From positions 186,001-250,000 of the forward strand of contig JARIDO010000035.1 of NCBI GenBank assembly GCA_029263895.1: DNA of 64,000 bases, given 5' to 3'. A program made the translations under genes and the position numbers. Under the pieces are notes generated by a model. The model had not been told where the DNA came from, searched no databases, and worked only from the letters and a program-made list of their open reading frames with translations. The DNA comes from Sporosarcina sp. (lineage in GTDB: Bacteria; Bacillota; Bacilli; Bacillales_A; Planococcaceae). This document shows positions 32,613 through 42,773 of this stretch, one piece after another (within the stretch, counting starts at the first letter, position 1; each line of letters starts with the position of its first letter).

Positions 32613-33644
32613 ATTTGCCATTGGCTCCATAAAAAATAATTCTAGTAATCTTTCCCTCTTACCGCTTGTCGACTTCAACTTGTAGTCAATTTCTGCTAGG
32701 TTTTTTAATAATTGCATTAAACGATCAGCAGAAGGAATATTTCTATTTTCCATCATTAGCTTTACACGATAAGGATGCACATTTAACGATTTAGCAATTT
32801 GTTGTTGCTGATACCCCTTTTTTTTCAGAGTAAAAACATGCACCATTAGGCGAATATGGCTTGCAATTAATGATGTCAACATAATCGGTTCTTCACCATT
32901 ACGAAGTAAATCACGATAGATTGAAACAGTTTGTACAACGTTTCCTGCTATATAGGCATCTGTAAGCCTAAACACATCAACTTCAGGTGTTCTGGCAACT
33001 AATAAGTTGATTATGGATTCAGTAATTTCGCCTTCTTCATTCATATACGTGGACATCTTTTGGATCTCAGATGAAAGAATATTTAAATCATCCCCTACGA
33101 CCTCTATTAAAAACAAAGCAGTTTCTGACGACATTTTCACGCCATTAGTACCTGCCATCTGTTGAATCCATGTTGAAAGATCTTTCCCTTGAAGTCGTGC
33201 TGCTTCAACAACTGTTGCTTTTTCTTTCATCACTTTTGTTATCCGTTTTCTTGCATCAAGTTTTTCATAGGGTGCAAGAAAAACAACGATGGCAGTTGGT
33301 GAAGGATTCGCAAGCCATCGTTCCAATTGCTCCAAATCATGAACTATTTTTTCTCTACTTTTCTCTGCAGCTTTTAAAAAGGAAGCATTTCTTGCAATAA
33401 TTAACTTTTTCTCTTGTAAAAAAGGAAGCGTGTCAGCTTCTTCGAGTATCATCTCTACTGGTGTCTCTTCTAAGTCAAAGCGAATAACAGAACCTTCATC
33501 TATATCAGGTAATGCTTTCTTTAAACGTAAAATTGTTGAATCCAATATATGTTGTTCAAGACCCGTTAACAGATATACTGAGTCAATATCCCCTTTTGAA
33601 ATTTTAGACCAAACTGCAGAAGCCATTTTGTTCATCATCTCCAA
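32610..33644 (-). CDS. holA: DNA polymerase III subunit delta
   Basis: YLLTGLEQHILDSTILRLKKAL..., HPYRVKLMMENRN; between comEC and rpsT as in Bacillus. Confidence 0.93.
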   Translation of the reverse strand: MEMMNKMASAVWSKISKGDIDSVYLLTGLEQHILDSTILRLKKALPDIDEGSVIRFDLEETPVEMILEEADTLPFLQEKKLIIARNASFLKAAEKSREKIVHDLEQLERWLANPSPTAIVVFLAPYEKLDARKRITKVMKEKATVVEAARLQGKDLSTWIQQMAGTNGVKMSSETALFLIEVVGDDLNILSSEIQKMSTYMNEEGEITESIINLLVARTPEVDVFRLTDAYIAGNVVQTVSIYRDLLRNGEEPIMLTSLIASHIRLMVHVFTLKKKGYQQQQIAKSLNVHPYRVKLMMENRNIPSADRLMQLLKNLAEIDYKLKSTSGKRERLLELFFMEPMAN

Positions 33645-33790
33645 TCATCTACTATAGTTAGTATACAATACTGAACAAAAACTGTATGAACAAAATGTGT
33701 CTGTTCAAAAGAAGCCAATACAAATAATCAATTACTATGGATTTTCTACCTATAATCATCTATACTATAATGGACTTAGGAGGTGTAGCA

Positions 33791-33925
33791 ATGAACGAAT
33801 TTGAACATGACGTGCAGTCAAAACGTAATGATCTTAACGATTCTATGGTCGGTTTCATCGTCGCATTTATAGGTTTTTCAGCAATTTTTATTGTTGCTAC
33901 AATTATCGACGTCGTAGCTGGCTAA
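33791..33925 (+). CDS. yqzM: YqzM family small membrane protein
   Basis: MNEFEHDVQSKRNDLNDSMVGFIVAFIGFSAIFIVATIIDVVAG; ATG preceded by AGGAGGTG. Confidence 0.85.
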   Translation: MNEFEHDVQSKRNDLNDSMVGFIVAFIGFSAIFIVATIIDVVAG

Positions 33926-34016
33926 TAACCAAAAAAAAACAGTCCGTACTTTCTTTAGCGAAAGTATATGACTGTTTTTTTATATTTTGTTTATTAATGT
34001 TGTCAATTTTACTCTT

Positions 34017-36317
34017 TCATTCTTTCATCGTTTTTATGACATAGCCATTTTGGGAAACAACTACTGTAATTGAGCCTTCCTCTTTCGTAGAAAGGGTTTT
34101 AAGGTTTAAATCATTGAAAGTTTGTAGGACATCTGGATGCGGGTGACCATAACGGTTTCTCTTCCCGGCCGAAAAAATCGTGAACTTAGGCATTAACATC
34201 GAAACGAATTCTTTGCTACTTGAAGTCTTACTGCCATGATGACCTGCTTTAAGTATTATTGTATTCCAATCAACATGCTTGAAATTGCTTACAAACTCCA
34301 TTTCTCCATTCTTCTCCAAATCCCCTGTAAATAAAAATGATAACTTATCAGCCATTAACAGAAGCACGAGAGAACTATCGTTGCCGGAATACGTATCACC
34401 GTTTGGCCAAAGATATTGCAGTTCATTGTCTCCCTCTTTCCATGCGTATCCTTTTTGCATAGGAATGATAGCAATCTTTTCTTTTTTTGCCAGTCGCAAA
34501 ACAGATGTCATGTTTTTTTCTAGCTCGCTTCCAGGAGAAATGTGAATTTCTTTTACATCAACTTCTTCCATCACTTCGTCTGCACCTTCCATATGGTCGC
34601 TATCAGCATGTGAGAGAATTAACTTGTCTATTTTTTGAATTCCACGGCCCTTTAAAAATGGTACAACTATTTTACGCCCAACTTCGAATTTCTTTTCAGG
34701 TGTTTTCCAATCCCGCTCACCAAATTGAACTGTTCCCCCTGTATCTATCACATAAGTAGCACGTTTGTATGGAAATTCAATAATGATACAATCCCCTTGC
34801 CCAACGTCGAGGTAGGTAACGCTAAGAAAACCATTAAAATGAGAAGAATAGTGAATAACGATTCCCATTATAACCACTACCGGTAAACTTCGTACAATCG
34901 AATTGTATTTCTCAAAATTGATAAATGAGTACAAAACACTACCATATGCCGCTATTAGTAAAAGAGGATTTGGTCTACCCGGGTTCCAAAGTTGAAAAGG
35001 AATTGCAGCCAACCAATTTGTGACCATTTCTAACATCCCACGTATTGGAACATAAAAGAAAAAAAGCAACTCTGCTAACGGTGTGAAGAAAAATGTAAAG
35101 AGTAGTAACAAAATGTTTAAAGGTAAAATAAGGAAAGAGTATAACGGAACATAAATACTATTCATTATAATTGACGACAATGAAACTTCAAAAAAATGAT
35201 ACAGAATTACAGGATAAACCGCTAACTGTGTAATGACAGATACTAAGAGAGTAGTTAAAAAGGCGGATTTTAGTCGTGATAAAATCCGCGTAGAATACAC
35301 CAGTGAAATAGCAGCTAGATAAGATAACTGAAATCCAACGTGAAATACGATATGCGGCTCATAACAGACGAACAAAATCGCACATAATGATAATGCATCG
35401 TCTACTCTCATTTTAGTCTTTTGATGTGCGTTTATAAGCAACAAAACAGTCACAGTAACAGCACGCCATATTGATGGAGCCCCGCCAACTAAGAAAGCAT
35501 ACAATGGCAATAGTACAATTAAGACTATATCCACTGTTTCAATTCGTAAATGTGCACGCATTAATATGTTACGGATGATAAATACTAACAAGCCAACATG
35601 AAGTCCAGATAGAGCAAATAGATGTGTAATCCCTAACGTTCTATAATTTTCAGTTTGCTCATCATTCATAGCACTCTTATCACCTAGAAGTAACGCAGTG
35701 GCTTCCGGAGCTAACGACGACGGAAATGTGGTTTTAATATGATTTTTTAGTTTCCATCTGCGTTCTGACATTCTTGATACAAAAGAATTATTATCGTCCA
35801 TTTGAATTAGTTTCTTCGACTCAAATAGACCTATAGATCCATTCATTCTTAAGTAGTTGCTCATACTAAACGAATAACTATGTGCCGGTAAATCAATCTC
35901 TTTAAATTCACCTTCCAAAGTCATTTCGATTGATGCAGGATTGGTGCCTTTAAAGTTTTCTTTTTCTTCTTCAGTTGGAAATGTATAAACAACATAGACA
36001 GTTTGACCATCATTTGTAGTTGCAAATCCTTTTATGTGATTACCGCTAATAGTTGTATCCGTTGACCACTTTATCGTCATTGTAGCAGCACTTTCAACTT
36101 TGCTAATCGGGATCGTTGTTAACATATAGTAGTAGGAAATAAACAGAGCACTAACTGCGAGGATGGGAGTAAGTAGATCTTTCTTTCGATTTAGAAAGAT
36201 GGGGATTAAGAATAGGTTAAAAAGGAGAATGAAAACCGGTCCGTATGCGGCAAATGCCGAAACGGTAACCGGAATTGCAATATAAACAAATCGAATTTGT
36301 TTTACTAATTTCCAAAT
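34017..36317 (-). CDS. comEC: DNA internalization competence protein ComEC/Rec2; frame extends upstream of called ATG (36125) with no canonical start
   Basis: Competence domain TMs (THLFALSGLHVGLLVF), metallo-beta-lactamase domain (YLDVGQGDCIIIEFPYKRATYVIDTGG, HADSDHMEGADEV, LKAGHHGSKTSS); open frame up to the TAA at 36321-36323. Confidence 0.85.
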   Translation of the reverse strand: MWKLVKQIRFVYIAIPVTVSAFAAYGPVFILLFNLFLIPIFLNRKKDLLTPILAVSALFISYYYMLTTIPISKVESAATMTIKWSTDTTISGNHIKGFATTNDGQTVYVVYTFPTEEEKENFKGTNPASIEMTLEGEFKEIDLPAHSYSFSMSNYLRMNGSIGLFESKKLIQMDDNNSFVSRMSERRWKLKNHIKTTFPSSLAPEATALLLGDKSAMNDEQTENYRTLGITHLFALSGLHVGLLVFIIRNILMRAHLRIETVDIVLIVLLPLYAFLVGGAPSIWRAVTVTVLLLINAHQKTKMRVDDALSLCAILFVCYEPHIVFHVGFQLSYLAAISLVYSTRILSRLKSAFLTTLLVSVITQLAVYPVILYHFFEVSLSSIIMNSIYVPLYSFLILPLNILLLLFTFFFTPLAELLFFFYVPIRGMLEMVTNWLAAIPFQLWNPGRPNPLLLIAAYGSVLYSFINFEKYNSIVRSLPVVVIMGIVIHYSSHFNGFLSVTYLDVGQGDCIIIEFPYKRATYVIDTGGTVQFGERDWKTPEKKFEVGRKIVVPFLKGRGIQKIDKLILSHADSDHMEGADEVMEEVDVKEIHISPGSELEKNMTSVLRLAKKEKIAIIPMQKGYAWKEGDNELQYLWPNGDTYSGNDSSLVLLLMADKLSFLFTGDLEKNGEMEFVSNFKHVDWNTIILKAGHHGSKTSSSKEFVSMLMPKFTIFSAGKRNRYGHPHPDVLQTFNDLNLKTLSTKEEGSITVVVSQNGYVIKTMKE

Positions 36318-36868
36318 AAATTATTCACCCTTTGCTTATAAGGGAGAAGTTCTTCTTCATCAATGCCAAGCCCTTCCATTTTCTGAAGCAACTCTTGAAT
36401 AAGTGTTTTTTTATCTTCACCGGAAAAATCTACGATTCGCTCATCAAATGGAATTTGCTGAACTTGAATACCGGAAAGCGCAAACAACTCTAAAGCATAT
36501 TCATCATTTTTATAGTTATTTGCATAAAAAACTTTTTTGACACCTGATTGAATGATAGCTTTTGAACATTGAAGACAAGGGAAATGAGTCACATACAATG
36601 TTGACCCTGCTACTGGAATACCATACTTTGAACATTGCAATAACGCATTCATTTCTGCATGTATTGTACGTACACAATGATTACCAACAACATAACATCC
36701 ATGATCTATACAATGATCACCGCCAGAAATAGAGCCATTATACCCTCCAGCTACAATTCTGTTATCCCTTACAATCGTGGCGCCTACAGCAAGCCGTGTA
36801 CAAGTGCTTCTTACTGCAAGAAGATGGCATTGAGCCATGAAGAACTGTTCCCATGTAATTCGCTCCAT
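36305..36868 (-). CDS. comEB: ComE operon protein 2, dCMP deaminase family
   Basis: TIHAEMNALLQC...TLYVTHFPCLQCSKAIIQSGVKKVFYANNY. Confidence 0.95.
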   Translation of the reverse strand: MERITWEQFFMAQCHLLAVRSTCTRLAVGATIVRDNRIVAGGYNGSISGGDHCIDHGCYVVGNHCVRTIHAEMNALLQCSKYGIPVAGSTLYVTHFPCLQCSKAIIQSGVKKVFYANNYKNDEYALELFALSGIQVQQIPFDERIVDFSGEDKKTLIQELLQKMEGLGIDEEELLPYKQRVNNLFGN

Positions 36869-36911
36869 ATGGTTGCCTCCAAATAATAGTAATTAGTATA
36901 GTACGGTAATA

Positions 36912-37586
36912 TTATTTTGTTTGTATCAACGACTCTAATTTCTCGTAGGTTTTCTCACCAATTCCTGAAACATTCATTAAATCTTCAGGCGTTTTAAATA
37001 AACCTTTTTCTGTTCGATACTGGATAATGGAGGTTGCTTTTGAAGGACCTATGCCTGGAAGTGTCATAAGTTCTTGCTCGTCAGCAATGTTAATATCCAC
37101 TCTATCATTTGCTGCTGAACTTTCAGTTGGACTGGCGATCATTAAACTCGTGTTTAATGCTTCTTCACCTTCAGCTAACACATAGATTAACAATTCATCT
37201 GAAACTTTCATAGCATGGTTAATCAATTTCGTATCCGCGTTTGGTAAATAGCCCCCAGCCGCATTGATGGCATCAATAATTCGGTCGCCTTCGTTCAACG
37301 GGTAGACACCCGGCAGCTTCACTGCACCTCTGACGTCTACAATGATCGTTTGTGTTTGAGGTGTCGCATCTCCATTCATTTCTTCTATTTCAGTTTTCAC
37401 TTCATTTTTTTTAGGGGATTGGAGTTGTTCACTGACGATTGATGTATTCGTATCGTCATGTTTTCGGGGAAAAAAGAGTAAAGCAGCGATGATAACAATA
37501 ATTACAATGAAAGTGAGGAGTTTACGCCATTTTTCGAATACAAAAGAAAGAAACTGCATAGTCACCTGTCTTTCGGTTGCATCCAT
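36912..37586 (-). CDS. comEA: competence DNA-binding protein ComEA
   Basis: TM, SLBB domain (VRGAVKLPGVYPLNEGDRIIDAINAAGGYLPNAD) and HhH domain (VDINIADEQELMTLPGIGPSKATSIIQYR); real start possibly at 37559. Confidence 0.95.
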   Translation of the reverse strand: MDATERQVTMQFLSFVFEKWRKLLTFIVIIVIIAALLFFPRKHDDTNTSIVSEQLQSPKKNEVKTEIEEMNGDATPQTQTIIVDVRGAVKLPGVYPLNEGDRIIDAINAAGGYLPNADTKLINHAMKVSDELLIYVLAEGEEALNTSLMIASPTESSAANDRVDINIADEQELMTLPGIGPSKATSIIQYRTEKGLFKTPEDLMNVSGIGEKTYEKLESLIQTK

Positions 37587-37632
37587 ATGGAGTCCCCACT
37601 ATTATAACTACAATTTCAACTAGTTGAAAGAC

Positions 37633-38373
37633 TTATTTTTTCACTTGAAAGAATATTCTTTCACACTCTTCGTCAGGAGCTTCATCTTCCCAATCCGCAA
37701 AAATCCGTTCAATCGAGAACTGTGCGTGTTCAAGCATTTCTACATATTCAGCTATCTCAAATGTTCGTTGCGTATGTACTTCGTCAAAACGGCGATAACT
37801 GCCATCTTGATTTTTAACAAAGAAAGCCAGTTCCGAGTATACCGAGTGATCATAATCCCCTTCTTCAGTTTCCCATATGTATGCAATATGATTGTTGTCA
37901 AAAGTAAAGGGGCCTTCCATAAAGATCACATCTGTTTTAAATGTAGAATGTACATCAAATAACAGTACACCCCCATTTTTTAGTGAAGCATAGACGTTGC
38001 GAAATGTTTCTAGAACATCGTCTTTGTCAGCTAAATAATTTAAAGAATCAATGGCAATGACCGCTATGTCAAAACCATCGAAACCTTCAAGTTGCTGCAT
38101 TGATTGTTGTTGAAAATGAACTGGAAGAGACAGTGAATTTGCTCGTTGCTTTGCAATTTCAAGCATCTTTTCTGATAGATCGACACCAGTTACTTGAGCA
38201 CCTTGCTTCGCTAACTTTACGGATAATAATCCAGTACCACATCCGATATCTAGTATTCGTTTATCAGAAAGATTACCTACCGCCAATTTGATTAAATCTA
38301 CATAAGAATCATAAGGGATATCCGTCATTAATTCATCATAAACTGCAGCAAATTCGGAATAAGCGTTATTCAT
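37633..38373 (-). CDS. yqeM: class I SAM-dependent methyltransferase (YqeM)
   Basis: ILDIGCGTGLLSVKLAKQGAQVTGVDLSEKML; synteny rsfS-yqeM-comEA. Confidence 0.88.
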   Translation of the reverse strand: MNNAYSEFAAVYDELMTDIPYDSYVDLIKLAVGNLSDKRILDIGCGTGLLSVKLAKQGAQVTGVDLSEKMLEIAKQRANSLSLPVHFQQQSMQQLEGFDGFDIAVIAIDSLNYLADKDDVLETFRNVYASLKNGGVLLFDVHSTFKTDVIFMEGPFTFDNNHIAYIWETEEGDYDHSVYSELAFFVKNQDGSYRRFDEVHTQRTFEIAEYVEMLEHAQFSIERIFADWEDEAPDEECERIFFQVKK

Positions 38374-38716
38374 TTCTCTCTGCCATATCTAAAAGAGGTG
38401 CATCTCCCCATAGTTTTTCTAAATTATAATAGTCACGCTCATCTCGATGGAAAACATGCACGACGACGTCACCAAGGTCCACAAGAACCCATCTCGCTAT
38501 ATCCATACCCTCAATGCGTTTTACAATATGACCCGCTTCAGACGCCTTGTCTGCAACTTCACGTGCAATCGCCTGAACTTGACGCTCAGAGTTTGCATGA
38601 CTAATAATGAATTGGTCAGCAATTAAAGAAACGCCCTCCATATTAAGAACAACAATGTCCTCCGCTTTTTTATCGTCAAGTGCTTTGTAAGCAATTTCTA
38701 GTAATGTAGATGTCAT
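38366..38716 (-). CDS. rsfS: ribosome silencing factor RsfS
   Basis: MTSTLLEIAYKALDDKKAEDIVVLNMEG..., EGMDIARWVLVDLGDVVVHVFHRDERDYYNLEKLWGDA. Confidence 0.95.
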   Translation of the reverse strand: MTSTLLEIAYKALDDKKAEDIVVLNMEGVSLIADQFIISHANSERQVQAIAREVADKASEAGHIVKRIEGMDIARWVLVDLGDVVVHVFHRDERDYYNLEKLWGDAPLLDMAERNE

Positions 38717-38720
38717 AATT

Positions 38721-39302
38721 TCACTGTTCCTTTCTAATTTCAGAGTCATTCAAAATGTGTTCGTTATAGCAGTCTAAGGAATCTGGATACACTGTTGACT
38801 TTTTCCGCACTAAGTATTGCATCGAATGAACAATACAATCCTTCATTGCTTTGTCTATATTTGTTTTAGCTACTTCTCGTAACTGTTCAACATTGGGAAA
38901 TACACGTCCCGGTTCAACCATATCTGCGACATAGATGAGTTTTTCGAGTGATGACATGTTTGCTCTCCCTGTAGTATGGTAACAGATTGCATTTAAAATA
39001 TCTTCATCATCAATAGAAAATTGTTCTTTTGCAATAAGTGATCCTACTGGTGCATGCCATAATTCGTGATGAAATGAAAATATTTTCTTCTCATGGAGAT
39101 TTTCCATTAACCATTTTTTCAATTCATTTTTCGGCTTACATTTGGCGACATCATGCAACAAGGCTGCTAATTCGGCTTTGCTTTCAGACAAACGATGAGT
39201 TTTTGCCAATTGAATTGCAGTATCAGCAACACGTAAAGAATGTTCATATCTTTCAAGCGTTAACCGTTTAGCAAGTTCGTTTTTAATTACTTCAGGCTTC
39301 AT
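38721..39302 (-). CDS. yqeK: HD-domain hydrolase YqeK (bis(5'-nucleosyl)-tetraphosphatase family)
   Basis: RYEHSLRVADTAIQLA, LLHDVAKCKPK; overlaps nadD. Confidence 0.92.
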   Translation of the reverse strand: MKPEVIKNELAKRLTLERYEHSLRVADTAIQLAKTHRLSESKAELAALLHDVAKCKPKNELKKWLMENLHEKKIFSFHHELWHAPVGSLIAKEQFSIDDEDILNAICYHTTGRANMSSLEKLIYVADMVEPGRVFPNVEQLREVAKTNIDKAMKDCIVHSMQYLVRKKSTVYPDSLDCYNEHILNDSEIRKEQ

Positions 39303-39861
39303 ATAATTCCTCCTGATGGATATATTGCTCCACCATTTTAGGTAATAACAATTGAACAGTTTCACCATTGTTAAGACGTTTCCTAATCAGTGTTGATGAA
39401 AGATTAATCTGTGGGCTATCAACCATTGTAATTGGAAAAGCGCTCTGTCCAACCGTACCTGGGCGTCCAACACCAACAAATTTAACTATCTTTAATAGTT
39501 CATCAATTTTGTACCATGTAGACAAATTGTCAATCATATCTCCACCAACTATAAAATAAAACTCGCAATCAGCTTCAAGTTTGTTTAACTGTGACATTGT
39601 ATCATACGTATAAGATACGCCACCTCTATCAACTTCGAACGAAGAAACAGTTAGTCCTTGAACTTCTCTCACAGCTATCTCAGTCATAGCAAGCCGTTGT
39701 TCAGCTGTAGCATCACTCGGTCTTCCTTTGTGTGGCGGAATCGCAGTGGGCATTAAACGAACCTCATCGAGACCTAACGCATGTCTAACTTCATTTGCAA
39801 TAATCAAATGACCGAGATGCGGCGGATTAAATGTCCCACCTAATATCCCGACTTTTTTCAT
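39292..39861 (-). CDS. nadD: nicotinate-nucleotide adenylyltransferase
   Basis: GILGGTFNPPHLGHLIIANEV, ISSTLIRKR-like NLSSTLIRKRLNNG. Confidence 0.96.
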   Translation of the reverse strand: MKKVGILGGTFNPPHLGHLIIANEVRHALGLDEVRLMPTAIPPHKGRPSDATAEQRLAMTEIAVREVQGLTVSSFEVDRGGVSYTYDTMSQLNKLEADCEFYFIVGGDMIDNLSTWYKIDELLKIVKFVGVGRPGTVGQSAFPITMVDSPQINLSSTLIRKRLNNGETVQLLLPKMVEQYIHQEELYEA

Positions 39862-39872
39862 AATGTACCCCC

Positions 39873-40163
39873 TTACGGTAATACAATCTTTTTCTTTTCA
39901 ATTGATTCCTTGTATAGCACAATTGTATTGCCGATTATTTGAACAATTTCAATTCCTTCTTGCTCATCCAATTTAGCAGCAATATCATTTTTATCTTCAT
40001 CACAATTTTGAAGTATGTTTACTTTTATTAACTCCTTAGCTTCAAGTGCTTCTTCAATTTGTACAATGACAGATTGAGTCAATCCACTTTTACCAATTTG
40101 AAATAATGGTTGTAAATGATGCGCTTCACTTCTTAAAAAACCTTTTTGTTTACCAGTTAACAT
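39873..40163 (-). CDS. yqeI: YhbY/YqeI family RNA-binding protein
   Basis: LTGKQKGFLRSEAHHLQPLFQIGKSGLTQSVIVQIEEALEAKELIKVNIL. Confidence 0.95.
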   Translation of the reverse strand: MLTGKQKGFLRSEAHHLQPLFQIGKSGLTQSVIVQIEEALEAKELIKVNILQNCDEDKNDIAAKLDEQEGIEIVQIIGNTIVLYKESIEKKKIVLP

Positions 40164-40165
40164 AA

Positions 40166-40996
40166 TTATCCTCCAAGTAAAGACCGTATTGTTTTTTTCA
40201 TTGTTACTGTATTAGGTGAAATTGACGTCCACTTAAAAAAAGATAAAGCTCCTTGATGAACAAACATATCTACCCCACTCATCGTTAAAGCCCCTTTACG
40301 TTTAGCTTCTTTCAGAAACTCTGTTTCCAATGGATTATAAATAATATCACACACAATTGTTCCAGCAACTAGCTGATCTAGTTCTATCGGCATTCCAGCT
40401 TGTCCATGCATCATACCGACGTCAGTTGTCTGAATAATAACTTCATACTTAGTTAAATTCGATTGCGCTTCATGTAAGGAAATTGCGGTTGCATTGTCGA
40501 CAGTTTCAACAAGACGTTGGGCTTTGTGCTTAGTACGATTAGCGACAGTAATTGATTCATTGCCTGCGTTACGCAATGCGTAAACAATACCACGAGCAGC
40601 CCCTCCAGCGCCAATAACTAATATCTTTTTTGCTTTAAATTCAATATCATTAAAAACTTCTGTTAATGCATTCACAAAGCCCTCTCCATCTGTGTTTGCA
40701 CCTATTAAAGTTCCGTCTTCCTTTACTCTTACAGTATTCACTGCATTCATAATCGTTGCAGAAGGCTCTAGAGCATCTAAGTATGGAATAATCGCTGATT
40801 TATGTGGAATGGTTACGTTCCAACCTGAACACCCTAGATTTCTAAGATTCTCAACTGTGTCACCTAAGTTACAACTCCGAACATGCAGTGGTATATAGGT
40901 CGCGTCAATCTCATTTTCAACAAACCACTTATCGTGCATGATAGGTGATTTTGATTGTTCAATTGGATCACCAATGACAGCATACCATTTTTTCAC
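40166..40996 (-). CDS. aroE: shikimate dehydrogenase
   Basis: YAVIGDPIEQSKSPIMHD, GWNVTIPHKSAIIPYLD, LVIGAGGAARGI. Confidence 0.96.
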   Translation of the reverse strand: MKKWYAVIGDPIEQSKSPIMHDKWFVENEIDATYIPLHVRSCNLGDTVENLRNLGCSGWNVTIPHKSAIIPYLDALEPSATIMNAVNTVRVKEDGTLIGANTDGEGFVNALTEVFNDIEFKAKKILVIGAGGAARGIVYALRNAGNESITVANRTKHKAQRLVETVDNATAISLHEAQSNLTKYEVIIQTTDVGMMHGQAGMPIELDQLVAGTIVCDIIYNPLETEFLKEAKRKGALTMSGVDMFVHQGALSFFKWTSISPNTVTMKKTIRSLLGG

Positions 40997-41008
40997 TTCA
41001 TCGCCCCT

Positions 41009-42124
41009 TTAAATCAAAGATGGTCGAACGACTACATCCACGCCACGTGGCGCATGTACAGCAACTATGACGTTCGGATGTTGAATCGTTATCCAGCCTA
41101 AACCTGAAATCACTAAATCAGTTTTGCCGTTCTTCACTGAAAACTCGTGACGAACCAATGGTGGCATCTGTTCGATTGATTGTGCAGATGGTGGAGATAA
41201 AAGTCCGCCAAGATGCTTTTCATATAAAGCTTCAGCATTTGAAAGTTTTGTACGATGAATTTCTAACGCATTTGATACATGGATTGTAAACGATGATCGC
41301 TCCCCCGAGATGAAGTCGAATCTAGCAAGACCTGCAATGAACAAAGTTTGCTCTGCATTTAACTGAAATACTTTTGGTTTTAACTCTTTCTTTGGTGTTA
41401 TCGCTTTTAAATCAGTAGCGTCTAAATGATGAGCAATTTGATGATTGTTTATAATTCCTGGTGTATCATAAATAGCTTTCCCATCATCAAGTGGGATTTC
41501 AACTAAATCGAGTGTAGTTCCCGGGAAATGTGATGTTGTTATGACTTCATCAATACCTGTCACATTTTTAATAATTCGATTGATAAATGTGGATTTCCCA
41601 ACATTTGTACAACCGACAACAAAAACATCTTTGCCTTTGCGTAGACTATCAATTTTTTCGAGCGCTTCTGGAACACCTTGCCCTTTATGTGCAGAAACCA
41701 GCAATACATCAACGGGTTTCAATCCAAGTTTCACCGCTTCTGCTCGCATCCAATTAATTAACTTATTCGGGTTCAATGCTTTCGGTAAGACATCTGCTTT
41801 ATTCCCGATTAGTAAAATATCCTTTTTCCCAACAAATCGTTGAAGCCCATTAATCCAACTGCCATTAAAATCAAATATATCGATAATTTTAACGACGAGT
41901 CCGTCCCTTTCACCAATGCCATTCAAAATTTTAAGAAAATCATCACCTGATAACGAAACGGGTTGTAAAACATTATAGTTCCTTAACTTAAAACATCGCT
42001 GGCAGATTACTTCTTCCTTCTCAAGTGAAGCAATCGGTGCATACCCTTCCGCTTTTATATCTTCCGTTTGGATAGTTATCCCGCAACCTATACATTTCAA
42101 CTCTTCCACAATTAATCCTCCCAA
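41009..42124 (-). CDS. yqeH: ribosome biogenesis GTPase YqeH
   Basis: CxxC zinc finger CIGCGI...CQRCF, circularly permuted GTPase NKAD..GCTNVGKSTFINR. Confidence 0.95.
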   Translation of the reverse strand: MGGLIVEELKCIGCGITIQTEDIKAEGYAPIASLEKEEVICQRCFKLRNYNVLQPVSLSGDDFLKILNGIGERDGLVVKIIDIFDFNGSWINGLQRFVGKKDILLIGNKADVLPKALNPNKLINWMRAEAVKLGLKPVDVLLVSAHKGQGVPEALEKIDSLRKGKDVFVVGCTNVGKSTFINRIIKNVTGIDEVITTSHFPGTTLDLVEIPLDDGKAIYDTPGIINNHQIAHHLDATDLKAITPKKELKPKVFQLNAEQTLFIAGLARFDFISGERSSFTIHVSNALEIHRTKLSNAEALYEKHLGGLLSPPSAQSIEQMPPLVRHEFSVKNGKTDLVISGLGWITIQHPNVIVAVHAPRGVDVVVRPSLI

Positions 42125-42627
42125 TGAATCATTCCACGACGTTTTAACGATGCCATAATACGTCTTTCGAGCATCCGATTAAACTTCGTGATAAAACCAT
42201 CTGATTTTGCAACAGGAACTACTAAGATTGTATGTAAGCCACTACGATTACCACCAAATATATCTGTCATCATCTGATCACCAATCATGACAACTTCATC
42301 TTTTTCAAACGCTAAACTTTTTAAGGCTTTATAAAATGATTTTTTTAATGGCTTGCGTGCTTGACATATATATGGGATTTCTAATGGTCCACAAAATGAT
42401 TTAACTCGAAACTCTTTATTGTTTGAAACAATCATCACTTGGATACCGGCATTTTTCATTTGTAACATCCATTCAACAATCTCTGGTGTTGCTTCAGGAC
42501 GGTCCCATTCGACAAGCGTATTATCAAGATCTGTAATCACTGCTTTAATGCCTTTATCAATTAACGTCTGTGGGGTTATGTGAAAAATGTCCTTAACAAA
42601 CTCATCCGGTAAAAAATTCTTATACAT
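42112..42627 (-). CDS. yqeG: YqeG family HAD IIIA-type phosphatase
   Basis: AVITDLDNTLVEWDRP, VMIGDQMMTDIFGGNR. Confidence 0.95.
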   Translation of the reverse strand: MYKNFLPDEFVKDIFHITPQTLIDKGIKAVITDLDNTLVEWDRPEATPEIVEWMLQMKNAGIQVMIVSNNKEFRVKSFCGPLEIPYICQARKPLKKSFYKALKSLAFEKDEVVMIGDQMMTDIFGGNRSGLHTILVVPVAKSDGFITKFNRMLERRIMASLKRRGMIHWED

Positions 42628-42773
42628 TTAATTCACTCCGATTATTTTCTAATGATGACCCGATTATAGCACAAGATAGCCTAAAACACGCACAGATACT
42701 TACTTTATTTAGTCTGTATAGGGACAGGATATGTCCGCATATGCTGACTTACAACGACACAGGAGGTGACCCG

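Noticed and set aside
42741-42773. Called N-terminal extension of sigK (MLTYNDTGGDP)
   Set aside because: The internal ATG at 42774 has an excellent AGGAGGTGA Shine-Dalgarno; the extension contains that RBS
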